Shown here: piece after piece, positions 1-10,800 of the stretch
Layout: every line of letters starts with the position of its first letter
Numbering within the stretch: the first letter of the stretch is position 1
Origin: Harmothoe impar
Taxonomy: Eukaryota; Annelida; Polychaeta; Phyllodocida; Polynoidae
Reading direction: 5' to 3'
Assembly: GCA_947462335.1 (NCBI GenBank)
Contig: OX381705.1
Span: forward strand, 38,929,770 to 38,993,769
DNA length: 64,000 nucleotides
Notes under the pieces: model-generated
The model's database searches: none
Told to the model about the DNA's origin: nothing
Seen by the model: only the letters and a program-made list of their open reading frames with translations
Position numbers and translations under genes: made by a program

Positions 1-1071
1 TGTCTTTTCTGTAAAAAAAATAACCTATTATCAAAATATCAATACGAGTATAGGAAAAAACATGTGGGTTCTATTACTGATGATATATTATCTAACAAAA
101 ATGTGGGGATTGATACTTTCACTACCTTTTTTTTAATTAAAAAAGCTTTAGGGAGCGTTCATTTATTACTAACAGGGGGGGTGGTGAGATTTTGCGCGGA
201 AGGGCGAAAAATGTTTACGCCTGCCCCCCTCTCGAGAGCGTGTGAAACGTTTCGCCCCCCCCCCCCCCACGCCAAAGCCGTCGAAAATGTTTCGCCCACC
301 CCCCTTTGAACTATAGTAAGGCGCTGGCTTTTTTTGCTAAAAAGGGGCTTAAATTTATACGCCCCTCCCTCAAGAGGGGTCAGAATTTTTTAGCCCCCCC
401 CCCCTCAGGATTCAGGACTTTTCAGTTAACAAAAAATAGCATGATTCCTTAGTACAGAAAGCTTGTTGAATATATACAAAGTATACATGATGCCCATATA
501 TGATTATGGGGACATTCTATACATTAAATCTGGTAGCAGTAGATAAATTATTTTTCTGATAGAAGATTGTCTCACATTTATATTGAGGGTCACAAAAGGT
601 CATGTAATGATACTTATATTAAACATACAATTGTTAACACTAGGAGCGCTGATGGGATTTTATTAAAAAAAATAAACTCCCGCATTGTGAGTCATACAAA
701 AGACGTCTGGAATACACTACTTCAACAATATGGAATACCGTAAACATAGGAGTTGAAAGAAATGATCCCAAAAGAAGGGGTTATAACTTAATATTTATAC
801 TAGTTAATATAGATTATTTATTAATGAAATAAAAACGTGTACGTATAATGTAATACGGGTGTTCATCCAGTTTGTCTTCTATGTAATGATGCCAGATCGT
901 ATTTGTATTGAAGATTATTAATAGATGCTAACTGATGTTTCATGTGCTAGGGTGCGCTCATCTATCTTAATGGAATTCTGCAATTCACAGAGCGGCACCA
1001 CCCTCTCATAGCGTCTGTGGTGACCGGGACACTGAGAAAATGAGAGGTACAGGGCCCCAGTGTAGGTTAAC
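1..1071. other. AT-rich flank without recognised gene
   Basis: This stretch is AT-rich apart from C/G-rich patches between 170 and 410. A plus-strand frame is open from base 1 to the stop at 307-309 and enters from outside the window. Its start is Cys/Lys-rich and I recognise no family, so it could be the tail of a decayed element or chance. Between 420 and 1071 I see only stop-rich AT sequence with no coding motif. Confidence 0.5.
206..307. repeat. three imperfect C-rich short repeats
   Basis: Three imperfect copies of a ~25-bp motif of the form GAAAATGTTTCGCC followed by a C run begin near 206, 244 and 283. The middle copy carries a run of 14 C (255-268), and a separate 11-C run follows at 394-404. 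The function is unknown. The long C runs are slippage-prone, so their exact lengths are uncertain. Confidence 0.55.
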
Positions 1072-1214
1072 CAGAGATGCCACTTTTCCTACTTTTGCAG
1101 GAATCCCTACTTTTTGGCTGGAATTTCTGTATTGAATAATAATAATTTCCTACAGAGAATCGACCAAAAACTTAGAATTTCCTGCTTTTTGTCAACCAGG
1201 GAGTGGCATCTCTG
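1072..1214. mobile_element. 143-bp palindromic MITE, possibly hAT-like
   Basis: The element begins CAGAGATGCCACT (1072-1084) and ends with the exact reverse complement AGTGGCATCTCTG (1202-1214). The interior also pairs imperfectly: CTACTTTTTGGCTGGAATTTC faces a rough complement around GACCAAAAACTTAGAATTTC, so the whole unit can fold back. Ends starting CAG-A-G with TGCCA resemble hAT-type termini. I could not find a matching 8-bp target duplication, so the superfamily is tentative. It has no coding capacity. A short minus-strand reading frame across it is incidental. Confidence 0.6.
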
Positions 1215-2009
1215 TATAACAGGCTGGAAAGATAGACCGCTGTTGTGCTCTGCACTGAATTGCTGTATTATAATATAATTTATTTTACCTATGGAGCATA
1301 TGCATATATAACATTGTGAAAAAAGAACAATCCAGAAACCCTTTGCCATGTACTATTTATATCCTCCAATGTTCTGTGAATTATATTTGTATATATGTTG
1401 AATAACTGTAAATATATAATTAATTGTTTAATGTATTGTAAATGTATACACTATATGAGGGGAAAAGTACTAGGAATTATCAGGTGGCTAACCAAAGCAG
1501 AAGGTATACTTGTAGCAGCAGCCTTTTCTCTGTAAAATTTTAACAACTAATGGCATAACGTGTCTATTGTAAAATGTGTAATATTCATTGCATAATTTTA
1601 TGTATTAGGCATATATTACTCCTAGAATGGTACATTATTATTGCTTCAGAACAATGTATACCGTACGTGAATGAAGAATGTTACAAGAGAATAAATAATT
1701 GAAACTAGAACTTGAAAGGGTGGGGGATTTATAGAGTGCACTCGAAAAAATAGGCAATTATGCTTGATCTAATGCACGTGGGGACGAGCTTGCCAAGTGA
1801 TCTGACGCCACATAATCTTCATATGAGGAGGGGGACAAGAGGAGGAAACATCATATCTCTCTTAGGCCCATGTGAAACACACACACCGCCAACTCCAAAA
1901 AGAAATGGGTGATATCATAACCTGTATGAGTAATAATATAAATATAAGGTGTTTATGTAGTTCACTGAATATAGGTCTAACCGACCAACCATGACGAAGA
2001 AAGGCACTT
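1215..2009. other. AT-rich sequence, nothing recognised
   Basis: This is AT-rich, stop-dense sequence. It includes short GA/GGGG-rich stretches near 1720-1850 and a short ACACACAC tract near 1880. I see no coding motif, RNA gene or clear repeat. Confidence 0.4.
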
Positions 2010-2345
2010 TCACACTATGAAGTCTGATTCCACCTTGGCACTGAAGGTCTTTGTCCAGTATATAAGGGCAGCCATGCTGCTCCAGTCAACGGCCTGTCTG
2101 ATGTCCTCTAACGAGAGGCCGAGATTGTAAATGTAAAGCGTTCCAGCGCGATGAAGAGAGTGCATCCCCGCTCGCTCGTGGTCCAAGCCAGCTTGTCTCA
2201 TAAGCCTCTTCAAGAAACCCAGTAGCCTGACATAAGTGACCGGGACCAGCTTCTTCCCCATAGGAATGACAAAGGCTGGAGACAAGGAGTCTTTTTGATG
2301 GGATCTCCGCACAGTCAGCGCGCAAAAGGGAAGCCGCGCTTAGAG
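2010..2345 (-). pseudogene. Tyrosine recombinase C-terminal fragment (DIRS/Crypton-like)
   Basis: The minus-strand frame ends at 2010-2012 and is open upstream to about 2345; there is no ATG, so 2312 is only a GTG. It reads like the C-terminal catalytic domain of transposon-type tyrosine recombinases. It has a stretch matching the common P-x-C-A-L segment, then PVTYVRLLGFLKRLMRQAGL, then the box MHSLHRAGT followed by YNLGLSLEDIRQAVDWSS and IYW. In this family the box is normally HSLRRGG, where the first Arg belongs to the catalytic R-H-x-x-R set. Here that position is His (codon at 2151-2153 on the reverse strand), a change one CpG transition would give. The nucleophile-like Tyr is kept (codon at 2058-2060). 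The N-terminal half is missing. It is almost certainly a dead remnant; whether it came from a DIRS element, a Crypton or another source cannot be told from this fragment. Confidence 0.65.
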
Positions 2346-2592
2346 GGGAACCCGGGGCTAAGGTCACTGTCTTCTGCCCGTGCTGAATTGTTTTTAGATG
2401 AAGAGATTAGCAACTCCATGCCCGAGTCCATCAAAGTAATTGCTCCCGCCTAAGGTAGTGACCGGCACAATCTTCGATTTTCTGAGAAGTGGCGGAAATT
2501 AAGGGCAACACAAGCTCAAAGGGTCCTATCCTCCCACACAGTCTTGCTGCACATAGTTAACTATACACATAGGAAGGAGGGACGAACCAGGT
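2346..2592. other. Unassigned sequence upstream of recombinase fragment
   Basis: No frame on either strand clearly continues the recombinase. A short plus-strand frame near 2387-2453 reads plausibly as protein but ends in a stop and matches nothing I recognise. Confidence 0.3.
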
Positions 2593-3079
2593 CCGGGTCA
2601 ACTTAGTCCAGTTGCCAGAACTGGCCTATCTACCTGTACCTCGCAGCGAACGACGTACACAGGGTTTTCGGTGATTCTGGCTCGTGAGACCCCACTGAAC
2701 ATAATCCCACACGGTGCCAAGCTGGCACCGCCGGGGAAATTCTGTAAAAGACGTTTTTCCAAAGTGGCTCCAGGGAAAATGATAGCATTCAGAAAAGTGG
2801 ATAACTCTGCTGTTAATAGGTCTAGGATTTTGATTTTAACACCAAAGGATATGTTAACAAGTTCATACGTTCATAATCTATCCATATGAAAGTGATTCAA
2901 GGTCAAGGTCAATTTAGAGGTCAAACTTCATTTTCTGATATTATTCATTAGAATCAACTGAATAACAAGTATATAATGCTAGATATTATTATCAGAGGCA
3001 TATGGAAGGTCAAATGATTTAAGGTCAAGGTCAAGGTCAAATCAAAGATTGAACCTCCAATTTTGGTATTTTTGATAGA
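2593..3079 (+). repeat. Left arm of long inverted repeat
   Basis: This arm pairs with 4345-4820 in reverse complement. The outer edge is set at CCGGGTC (2593), where similarity fades. The inner edge is set near the CCAATTTTGGTATTTTT stretch, which corresponds to CCAATTTAGCTATTTTT on the other arm. It contains repeated TCAAGGTCA steps near 2895-2910 and 3020-3042. Confidence 0.75.
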
Positions 3080-3255
3080 AATGCTAGATACTATTTTTAT
3101 AGCCATATTAAGTGGTACATTTCTCAAGGTAAAAAACTATAATCTGTTTCCTATCCTGATGATATCATTCACAATAATCCAATGGCAAGGTCCAGGTAAT
3201 GCACTAGGTCAGTTAGTCAATATTATTTACTTGTAACCAATGGGATTTTGATGAA

Positions 3256-4340
3256 TTGTACATGTCTATGACAGGAAGGATCTTCAATGATGTGAATGTG
3301 GATAATTCAGTAGCTATGGGAGAGGAGATGCTGGTTGAATTTGTGAAGGGCTGGTCAGACAGCTTTAACAAACCACTACCAAAATGTGTAAAAACAATGC
3401 ATGCTACAAAGCCAGGTGCTGGAATAAACTTGCCAAAAACCTACTATAGCAGTGCCATATACACACACGTTGTTGGCCTGCAGGCTTCAGGTCGAGATCT
3501 AGACTTACAGGGTGTGCTCTCCTATGAATTAGCAGCTGTACCAATCTCCCTGTTCACTGAAACTGGTGATTTGCGGAGTCCAACAAATAAAGTGACATTG
3601 AAGACCAACCTGAAAGTGGAAGTTCCTGCAGAGAATATTCCCAAACTAACAGATATCATCATTGATGGTTGTGCCATGTTGTGGGTTGTGCACTGGCCAT
3701 CAAATGGGACTGTAAGAGCTTACATTGACAATATTGTTGAATATATCGAGAGGAAACTGAAGACGGCCAATGTGTACCTTGTGTTTGATAGATACCTTGA
3801 CTTCAGCATCAAATCGGCCACTTGCTGTAGGCAGAGCACGGAAGCAAGCAGAAGACATCACTCTCCTGCAATATGCAGCTACCTCCTTGTAGGGTCATAC
3901 TCAGCTCTTCACATAACAAGGTCCAGCTGATTCAGTTGATTGTGAGTGAAATTGTGGTTTGCAAAGAGAAACTTCAAACAGGTCAGCGAGAGCTCTTTGT
4001 TACAGGCCAAAATGGTGATTCCTTTGAATTCACTGATGGTCTTTGCATTCAAAGAGCTGACATGAGGACCACACATGAGGAAGCTGATACCATAATGATT
4101 CAGCAATTTCTATGGATCACCAATGGGAATGAAGCATGCAACATCAAAGTGATTGCTGATGACAATGATGTGTTCATGCTTCTCCTTTACTATTACAACA
4201 AGTATAGCTTAAATTGCTGCATAGTCATGGAAGAAACATCAAGGAACAGGAAATGTGTTGACATCAAAGCTACAGTACAGAAACACAAACAAATAATACC
4301 CAGGCTCCCTGCTGCACACTTATATTGGACCCACACGTGA
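3256..4340 (+). pseudogene. Broken gene of uncharacterised THEEAD/DDxDV family
   Basis: Two overlapping plus-strand frames make one decayed protein. Frame one (3256-3930) gives ~185 meaningful residues ending with VYLVFDRYLDFSIKSAT. Frame three (open to 4340) resumes with HNKVQLIQLI, RTTHEEADTIMIQQ (codons ~4070-4100), IKVIADDNDVFMLLLYYY (~4147-4200) and ATVQKHKQIIPRLPAAH. These segments match, from memory of the family, a recurrent uncharacterised protein of invertebrate genomes. There the order FDRY - THEEAD - DDTDVF - AAHALSGCD is typical. The acidic spacing resembles PIN/XPG-like nucleases, but that is inference. Breaks: a frame change plus a stop between about 3815 and 3873, and loss of the expected SGCD end, since the frame diverges after AAH (~4320) and stops as the right arm begins. 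The 5' end is also incomplete. It lies wholly between the inverted-repeat arms, so it was either the element's own gene or captured host sequence. Confidence 0.65.
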
Positions 4341-4344
4341 TTCA

Positions 4345-4820
4345 AATGAAAAATAGCTAAATTGGAAGCTTAATCATTGATTTGACCTTGACCTTGACCT
4401 TGATCTTGAATCATTTGACCTTCAATAGGCCTCTGATAATAATATCTAGCATTATATAGTTGATTTTTATGAAAAATACAGGAAAATAAAGTTTGACCTC
4501 TTAATTGACCTTGACCTCGACCTTGAATCACTTTCATATGGACAGATTATGAACGTATGACCTTGTAAACATATACTTTGGTGTTGAAATCAAAATTCTA
4601 GACCTACAAACAGCAGAGATATCCATTTTTCTAAATGTCCTCATTTTCCCAGGGGCCATTTTGGAAAAACGTCTTTTACGGAATTTCCCCGGCGCTGCCA
4701 GCTTGGCACCTTGTGGGATTTTGTTCAGTGGGGTCTCACAAGCAAGAATCACCAAAAACCCTCCGTACGTCATTCGCTGTGAGGTCCTTGCTCACAACCT
4801 CCAGACTAACTAGGACCCGG
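4345..4820 (-). repeat. Right arm of long inverted repeat
   Basis: This is the reverse complement of 2593-3079 with substitutions and small indels. It carries the CCTTGACCTTGACCTTGA tract at about 4384-4402, which mirrors the left arm's AAGGTCA tract. Similarity to the left arm fades at 4820 (GACCCGG), just before the first satellite unit. Confidence 0.75.
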
Positions 4821-4832
4821 CGCATCCCGACA

Positions 4833-7800
4833 TTTTGCCATGTCTGGCACCATATTCAGATGTTTCAGGCCATGGGCAACCATTTGCACCAAATTCTGGC
4901 CTCCTGCGGTCAATATCACAAAGTTTGGTTGTTTACAGCATGATCCACTTACTTTTTGCCATGTCTGGCACCATATTCAGATGTTTCAGGCCATGGGCAA
5001 CCATTTGCACCAAATTCTGGCCTCCTGCGGTCAATATCAACAAAGTTTGGTTGTTTACAGCATGATCCACTTACTTTTTGCCATGTCTGGCACCATATTC
5101 AGATGTTTCAGGCCATGGGCAACCATTTGCACCAAATTCTGGCCTCCTGCGGTCAATATCAACAAAGTTTGGTTGTTTACAGCATGATCCACTTACTTTT
5201 TGCCATGTCTGGCACCATATTCAGATGTTTCAGGCCATGGGCAACCATTTGCACCAAATTCTGGCCTCCTGCGGTCAATATCAACAAAGTTTGGTTGTTT
5301 ACAGCATGATCCACTTACTTTTTGCCATGTCTGGCACCATATTCAGATGTTTCAGGCCATGGGCAACCATTTGCACCAAATTCTGGCCTCCTGCGGTCAA
5401 TATCAACAAAGTTTGGTTGTTTACAGCATGATCCACTTACTTTTTGCCATGTCTGGCACCATATTCAGATGTTTCAGGCCATGGGCAACCATTTGCACCA
5501 AATTCTGGCCTCCTGCGGTCAATATCAACAAAGTTTGGTTGTTTACAGCATGATCCACTTACTTTTTGCCATGTCTGGCACCATATTCAGCATGTTTCAG
5601 GCCATGGGCAACCATTTGCACCAAATTCTGGCCTCCTGCGGTCAATATCAACAAAGTTTGGTTGTTTACAGCATGATCCACTTACTTTTTGCCATGTCTG
5701 GCACCATATTCAGATGTTTCAGGCCATGGGCAACCATTTGCACCAAATTCTGGCCTCCTGCGGTCAATATCAACAAAGTTTGGTTGTTTACAGCATGATC
5801 CACTTACTTTTTGCCATGTCTGGCACCATATTCAGATGTTTCAGGCCATGGGCAACCATTTGCACCAAATTCTGGCCTCCTGCGGTCAATATCAACAAAG
5901 TTTGGTTGTTTACAGCATGATCCACTTACTTTTTGCCATGTCTGGCACCATATTCAGATGTTTCAGGCCATGGGCAACCATTTGCACCAAATTCTGGCCT
6001 CCTGCGGTCAATATCAACAAAGTTTGGTTGTTTACAGCATGATCCACTTACTTTTTGCCATGTCTGGCACCATATTCAGATGTTTCAGGCCATGGGCAAC
6101 CATTTGCACCAAATTCTGGCCTCCTGCGGTCAATATCAACAAAGTTTGGTTGTTTACAGCATGATCCACTTACTTTTTGCCATGTCTGGCACCATATTCA
6201 GATGTTTCAGGCCATGGGCAACCATTTGCACCAAATTCTGGCCTCCTGCGGTCAATATCAACAAAGTTTGGTTGTTTACAGCATGATCCACTTACTTTTT
6301 GCCATGTCTGGCACCATATTCACATGTTTCAGGCCATGGGCAACCATTTGCACCAAATTCTGGCCTCCTGCGGTCAATATCAACAAAGTTTGGTTGTTTA
6401 CAGCATGATCCACTTACTTTTTGCCATGTCTGGCACCATATTCATATGTTTCAGGCCATGGGCAACCATTTGCACCAAATTCTGGCCTCCTGCGGTCAAT
6501 ATCAACAAAGTTTGGTTGTTTACAGCATGATCCACTTACTTTTTGCCATGTCTGGCACCATATTCATATGTTTCAGGCCATGGGCAACCATTTGCACCAA
6601 ATTCTGGCCTCCTGCGGTCAATATCAACAAAGTTTGGTTGTTTACAGCATGATCCACTTACTTTTTGCCATGTCTGGCACCATATTCACATGTTTCAGGC
6701 CATGGGCAACCATTTGCACCAAATTCTGGCCTCCTGCGGTCAATATCAACAAAGTTTGGTTGTTTACAGCATGATCCACTTACTTTTTGCCATGTCCGGC
6801 ACCATATTCAGATGTTTCAGGCCATGGGCAACCATTTGCACCAAATTCTGGCCTCCTGCGGTCAATATCAACAAAGTTTGGTTGTTTACAGCATGATCCA
6901 CTTACTTTTTGCCATGTCCGGCACCATATTCATATGTTTCAGGCCATGGGCAACCATTTGCACCAAATTCTGGCCTCCTGCGGTCAATATCAACAAAGTT
7001 TGGTTGTTTACAGCATGATCCACTTACTTTTTGCCATGTCGGGCACCATATTCATATGTTTCAGGCCATGGGCAACCATTTGCACCAAATTCTGGCCTCC
7101 TGCGGTCAATATCAACAAAGTTTGGTTGTTTACAGCATGATCCACTTACTTTTTGCCATGTCTGGCACCATATTCAGATGTTTCAGGCCATGGGCAACCA
7201 TTTGCACCAAATTCTGGCCTCCTGCGGTCAATATCAACAAAGTTTGGTTGTTTACAGCATGATCCACTTACTTTTTGCCATGTCTGGCACCATATTCAGA
7301 TGTTTCAGGCCATGGGCAACCATTTGCACCAAATTCTGGCCTCCTGCGGTCAATATCAACAAAGTTTGGTTGTTTACAGCATGATCCACTTACTTTTTGC
7401 CATGTCTGGCACCATATTCACATGTTTCAGGCCATGGGCAACCATTTGCACCAAATTCTGGCCTCCTGCGGTCAATATCAACAAAGTTTGGTTGTTTACA
7501 GCATGATCCACTTACTTTTTGCCATGTCTGGCACCATATTCACATGTTTCAGGCCATGGGCAACCATTTGCACCAAATTCTGGCCTCCTGCGGTCAATAT
7601 CAACAAAGTTTGGTTGTTTACAGCATGATCCACTTACTTTTTGCCATGTCTGGCACCATATTCACATGTTTCAGGCCATGGGCAACCATTTGCACCAAAT
7701 TCTGGCCTCCTGCGGTCAATATCAACAAAGTTTGGTTGTTTACAGCATGATCCACTTACTTTTTGCCATGTCTGGCACCATATTCACATGTTTCAGGCCA

Positions 7801-10800
7801 TGGGCAACCATTTGCACCAAATTCTGGCCTCCTGCGGTCAATATCAACAAAGTTTGGTTGTTTACAGCATGATCCACTTACTTTTTGCCATGTCTGGCAC
7901 CATATTCAGATGTTTCAGGCCATGGGCAACCATTTGCACCAAATTCTGGCCTCCTGCGGTCAATATCAACAAAGTTTGGTTGTTTACAGCATGATCCACT
8001 TACTTTTTGCCATGTCTGGCACCATATTCACATGTTTCAGGCCATGGGCAACCATTTGCACCAAATTCTGGCCTCCTGCGGTCAATATCAACAAAGTTTG
8101 GTTGTTTACAGCATGATCCACTTACTTTTTGCCATGTCTGGCACCATATTCACATGTTTCAGGCCATGGGCAACCATTTGCACCAAATTCTGGCCTCCTG
8201 CGGTCAATATCAACAAAGTTTGGTTGTTTACAGCATGATCCACTTACTTTTTGCCATGTCTGGCACCATATTCAGATGTTTCAGGCCATGGGCAACCATT
8301 TGCACCAAATTCTGGCCTCCTGCGGTCAATATCAACAAAGTTTGGTTGTTTACAGCATGATCCACTTACTTTTTGCCATGTCTGGCACCATATTCAGATG
8401 TTTCAGGCCATGGGCAACCATTTGCACCAAATTCTGGCCTCCTGCGGTCAATATCAACAAAGTTTGGTTGTTTACAGCATGATCCACTTACTTTTTGCCA
8501 TGTCTGGCACCATATTCAGATGTTTCAGGCCATGGGCAACCATTTGCACCAAATTCTGGCCTCCTGCGGTCAATATCAACAAAGTTTGGTTGTTTACAGC
8601 ATGATCCACTTACTTTTTGCCATGTCTGGCACCATATTCAGATGTTTCAGGCCATGGGCAACCATTTGCACCAAATTCTGGCCTCCTGCGGTCAATATCA
8701 ACAAAGTTTGGTTGTTTACAGCATGATCCACTTACTTTTTGCCATGTCGGGCACCATATTCAGATGTTTCAGGCCATGGGCAACCATTTGCACCAAATTC
8801 TGGCCTCCTGCGGTCAATATCAACAAAGTTTGGTTGTTTACAGCATGATCCACTTACTTTTTGCCATGTCGGGCACCATATTCAGATGTTTCAGGCCATG
8901 GGCAACCATTTGCACCAAATTCTGGCCTCCTGCGGTCAATATCAACAAAGTTTGGTTGTTTACAGCATGATCCACTTACTTTTTGCCATGTCGGGCACCA
9001 TATTCATATGTTTCAGGCCATGGGCAACCATTTGCACCAAATTCTGGCCTCCTGCGGTCAATATCAACAAAGTTTGGTTGTTTACAGCATGATCCACTTA
9101 CTTTTTGCCATGTCTGGCACCATATTCAGATGTTTCAGGCCATGGGCAACCATTTGCACCAAATTCTGGCCTCCTGCGGTCAATATCAACAAAGTTTGGT
9201 TGTTTACAGCATGATCCACTTACTTTTTGCCATGTCTGGCACCATATTCAGATGTTTCAGGCCATGGGCAACCATTTGCACCAAATTCTGGCCTCCTGCG
9301 GTCAATATCAACAAAGTTTGGTTGTTTACAGCATGATCCACTTACTTTTTGCCATGTCTGGCACCATATTCACATGTTTCAGGCCATGGGCAACCATTTG
9401 CACCAAATTCTGGCCTCCTGCGGTCAATATCAACAAAGTTTGGTTGTTTACAGCATGATCCACTTACTTTTTGCCATGTCTGGCACCATATTCACATGTT
9501 TCAGGCCATGGGCAACCATTTGCACCAAATTCTGGCCTCCTGCGGTCAATATCAACAAAGTTTGGTTGTTTACAGCATGATCCACTTACTTTTTGCCATG
9601 TCTGGCACCATATTCACATGTTTCAGGCCATGGGCAACCATTTGCACCAAATTCTGGCCTCCTGCGGTCAATATCAACAAAGTTTGGTTGTTTACAGCAT
9701 GATCCACTTACTTTTTGCCATGTCTGGCACCATATTCAGATGTTTCAGGCCATGGGCAACCATTTGCACCAAATTCTGGCCTCCTGCGGTCAATATCAAC
9801 AAAGTTTGGTTGTTTACAGCATGATCCACTTACTTTTTGCCATGTCTGGCACCATATTCACATGTTTCAGGCCATGGGCAACCATTTGCACCAAATTCTG
9901 GCCTCCTGCGGTCAATATCAACAAAGTTTGGTTGTTTACAGCATGATCCACTTACTTTTTGCCATGTCTGGCACCATATTCACATGTTTCAGGCCATGGG
10001 CAACCATTTGCACCAAATTCTGGCCTCCTGCGGTCAATATCAACAAAGTTTGGTTGTTTACAGCATGATCCACTTACTTTTTGCCATGTCTGGCACCATA
10101 TTCACATGTTTCAGGCCATGGGCAACCATTTGCACCAAATTCTGGCCTCCTGCGGTCAATATCAACAAAGTTTGGTTGTTTACAGCATGATCCACTTACT
10201 TTTTGCCATGTCTGGCACCATATTCAGATGTTTCAGGCCATGGGCAACCATTTGCACCAAATTCTGGCCTCCTGCGGTCAATATCAACAAAGTTTGGTTG
10301 TTTACAGCATGATCCACTTACTTTTTGCCATGTCTGGCACCATATTCAGATGTTTCAGGCCATGGGCAACCATTTGCACCAAATTCTGGCCTCCTGCGGT
10401 CAATATCAACAAAGTTTGGTTGTTTACAGCATGATCCACTTACTTTTTGCCATGTCTGGCACCATATTCAGATGTTTCAGGCCATGGGCAACCATTTGCA
10501 CCAAATTCTGGCCTCCTGCGGTCAATATCAACAAAGTTTGGTTGTTTACAGCATGATCCACTTACTTTTTGCCATGTCTGGCACCATATTCAGATGTTTC
10601 AGGCCATGGGCAACCATTTGCACCAAATTCTGGCCTCCTGCGGTCAATATCAACAAAGTTTGGTTGTTTACAGCATGATCCACTTACTTTTTGCCATGTC
10701 TGGCACCATATTCAGATGTTTCAGGCCATGGGCAACCATTTGCACCAAATTCTGGCCTCCTGCGGTCAATATCAACAAAGTTTGGTTGTTTACAGCATGA

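Larger units (their letters stand above)
2593..4820. mobile_element. ~2.2-kb element with long terminal inverted repeats
   Basis: The sequence at 2593-3079 reappears in reverse complement at about 4345-4820. Matching blocks include the stretch with GTGAGACCCCACTGAAC, the GCTGGCAC..CCGGGGAAATTC block, AAAAGACGTTTTTCCAAA, TCATACGTTCATAATCT and a run of AAGGTCAAGGTCAAGG. Both arms encode the same spurious ~72-aa frame, one on each strand, which shows the length of the match. The arms differ by many substitutions and small indels, so the element is old. The space between them (3080-4344) holds the broken THEEAD-family gene. No transposase signature or target duplication is visible. The satellite array starts about 12 bp outside the right arm. 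Confidence 0.75.

Noticed and set aside
1107..1349. 80-aa minus-strand frame
   Set aside because: It runs through the MITE and AT-rich flank and has no recognisable protein features.
2671..2889. 72-aa plus-strand frame and its mirror at 4534-4773
   Set aside because: Both are chance frames through the inverted-repeat arms; useful only as evidence that the arms match.
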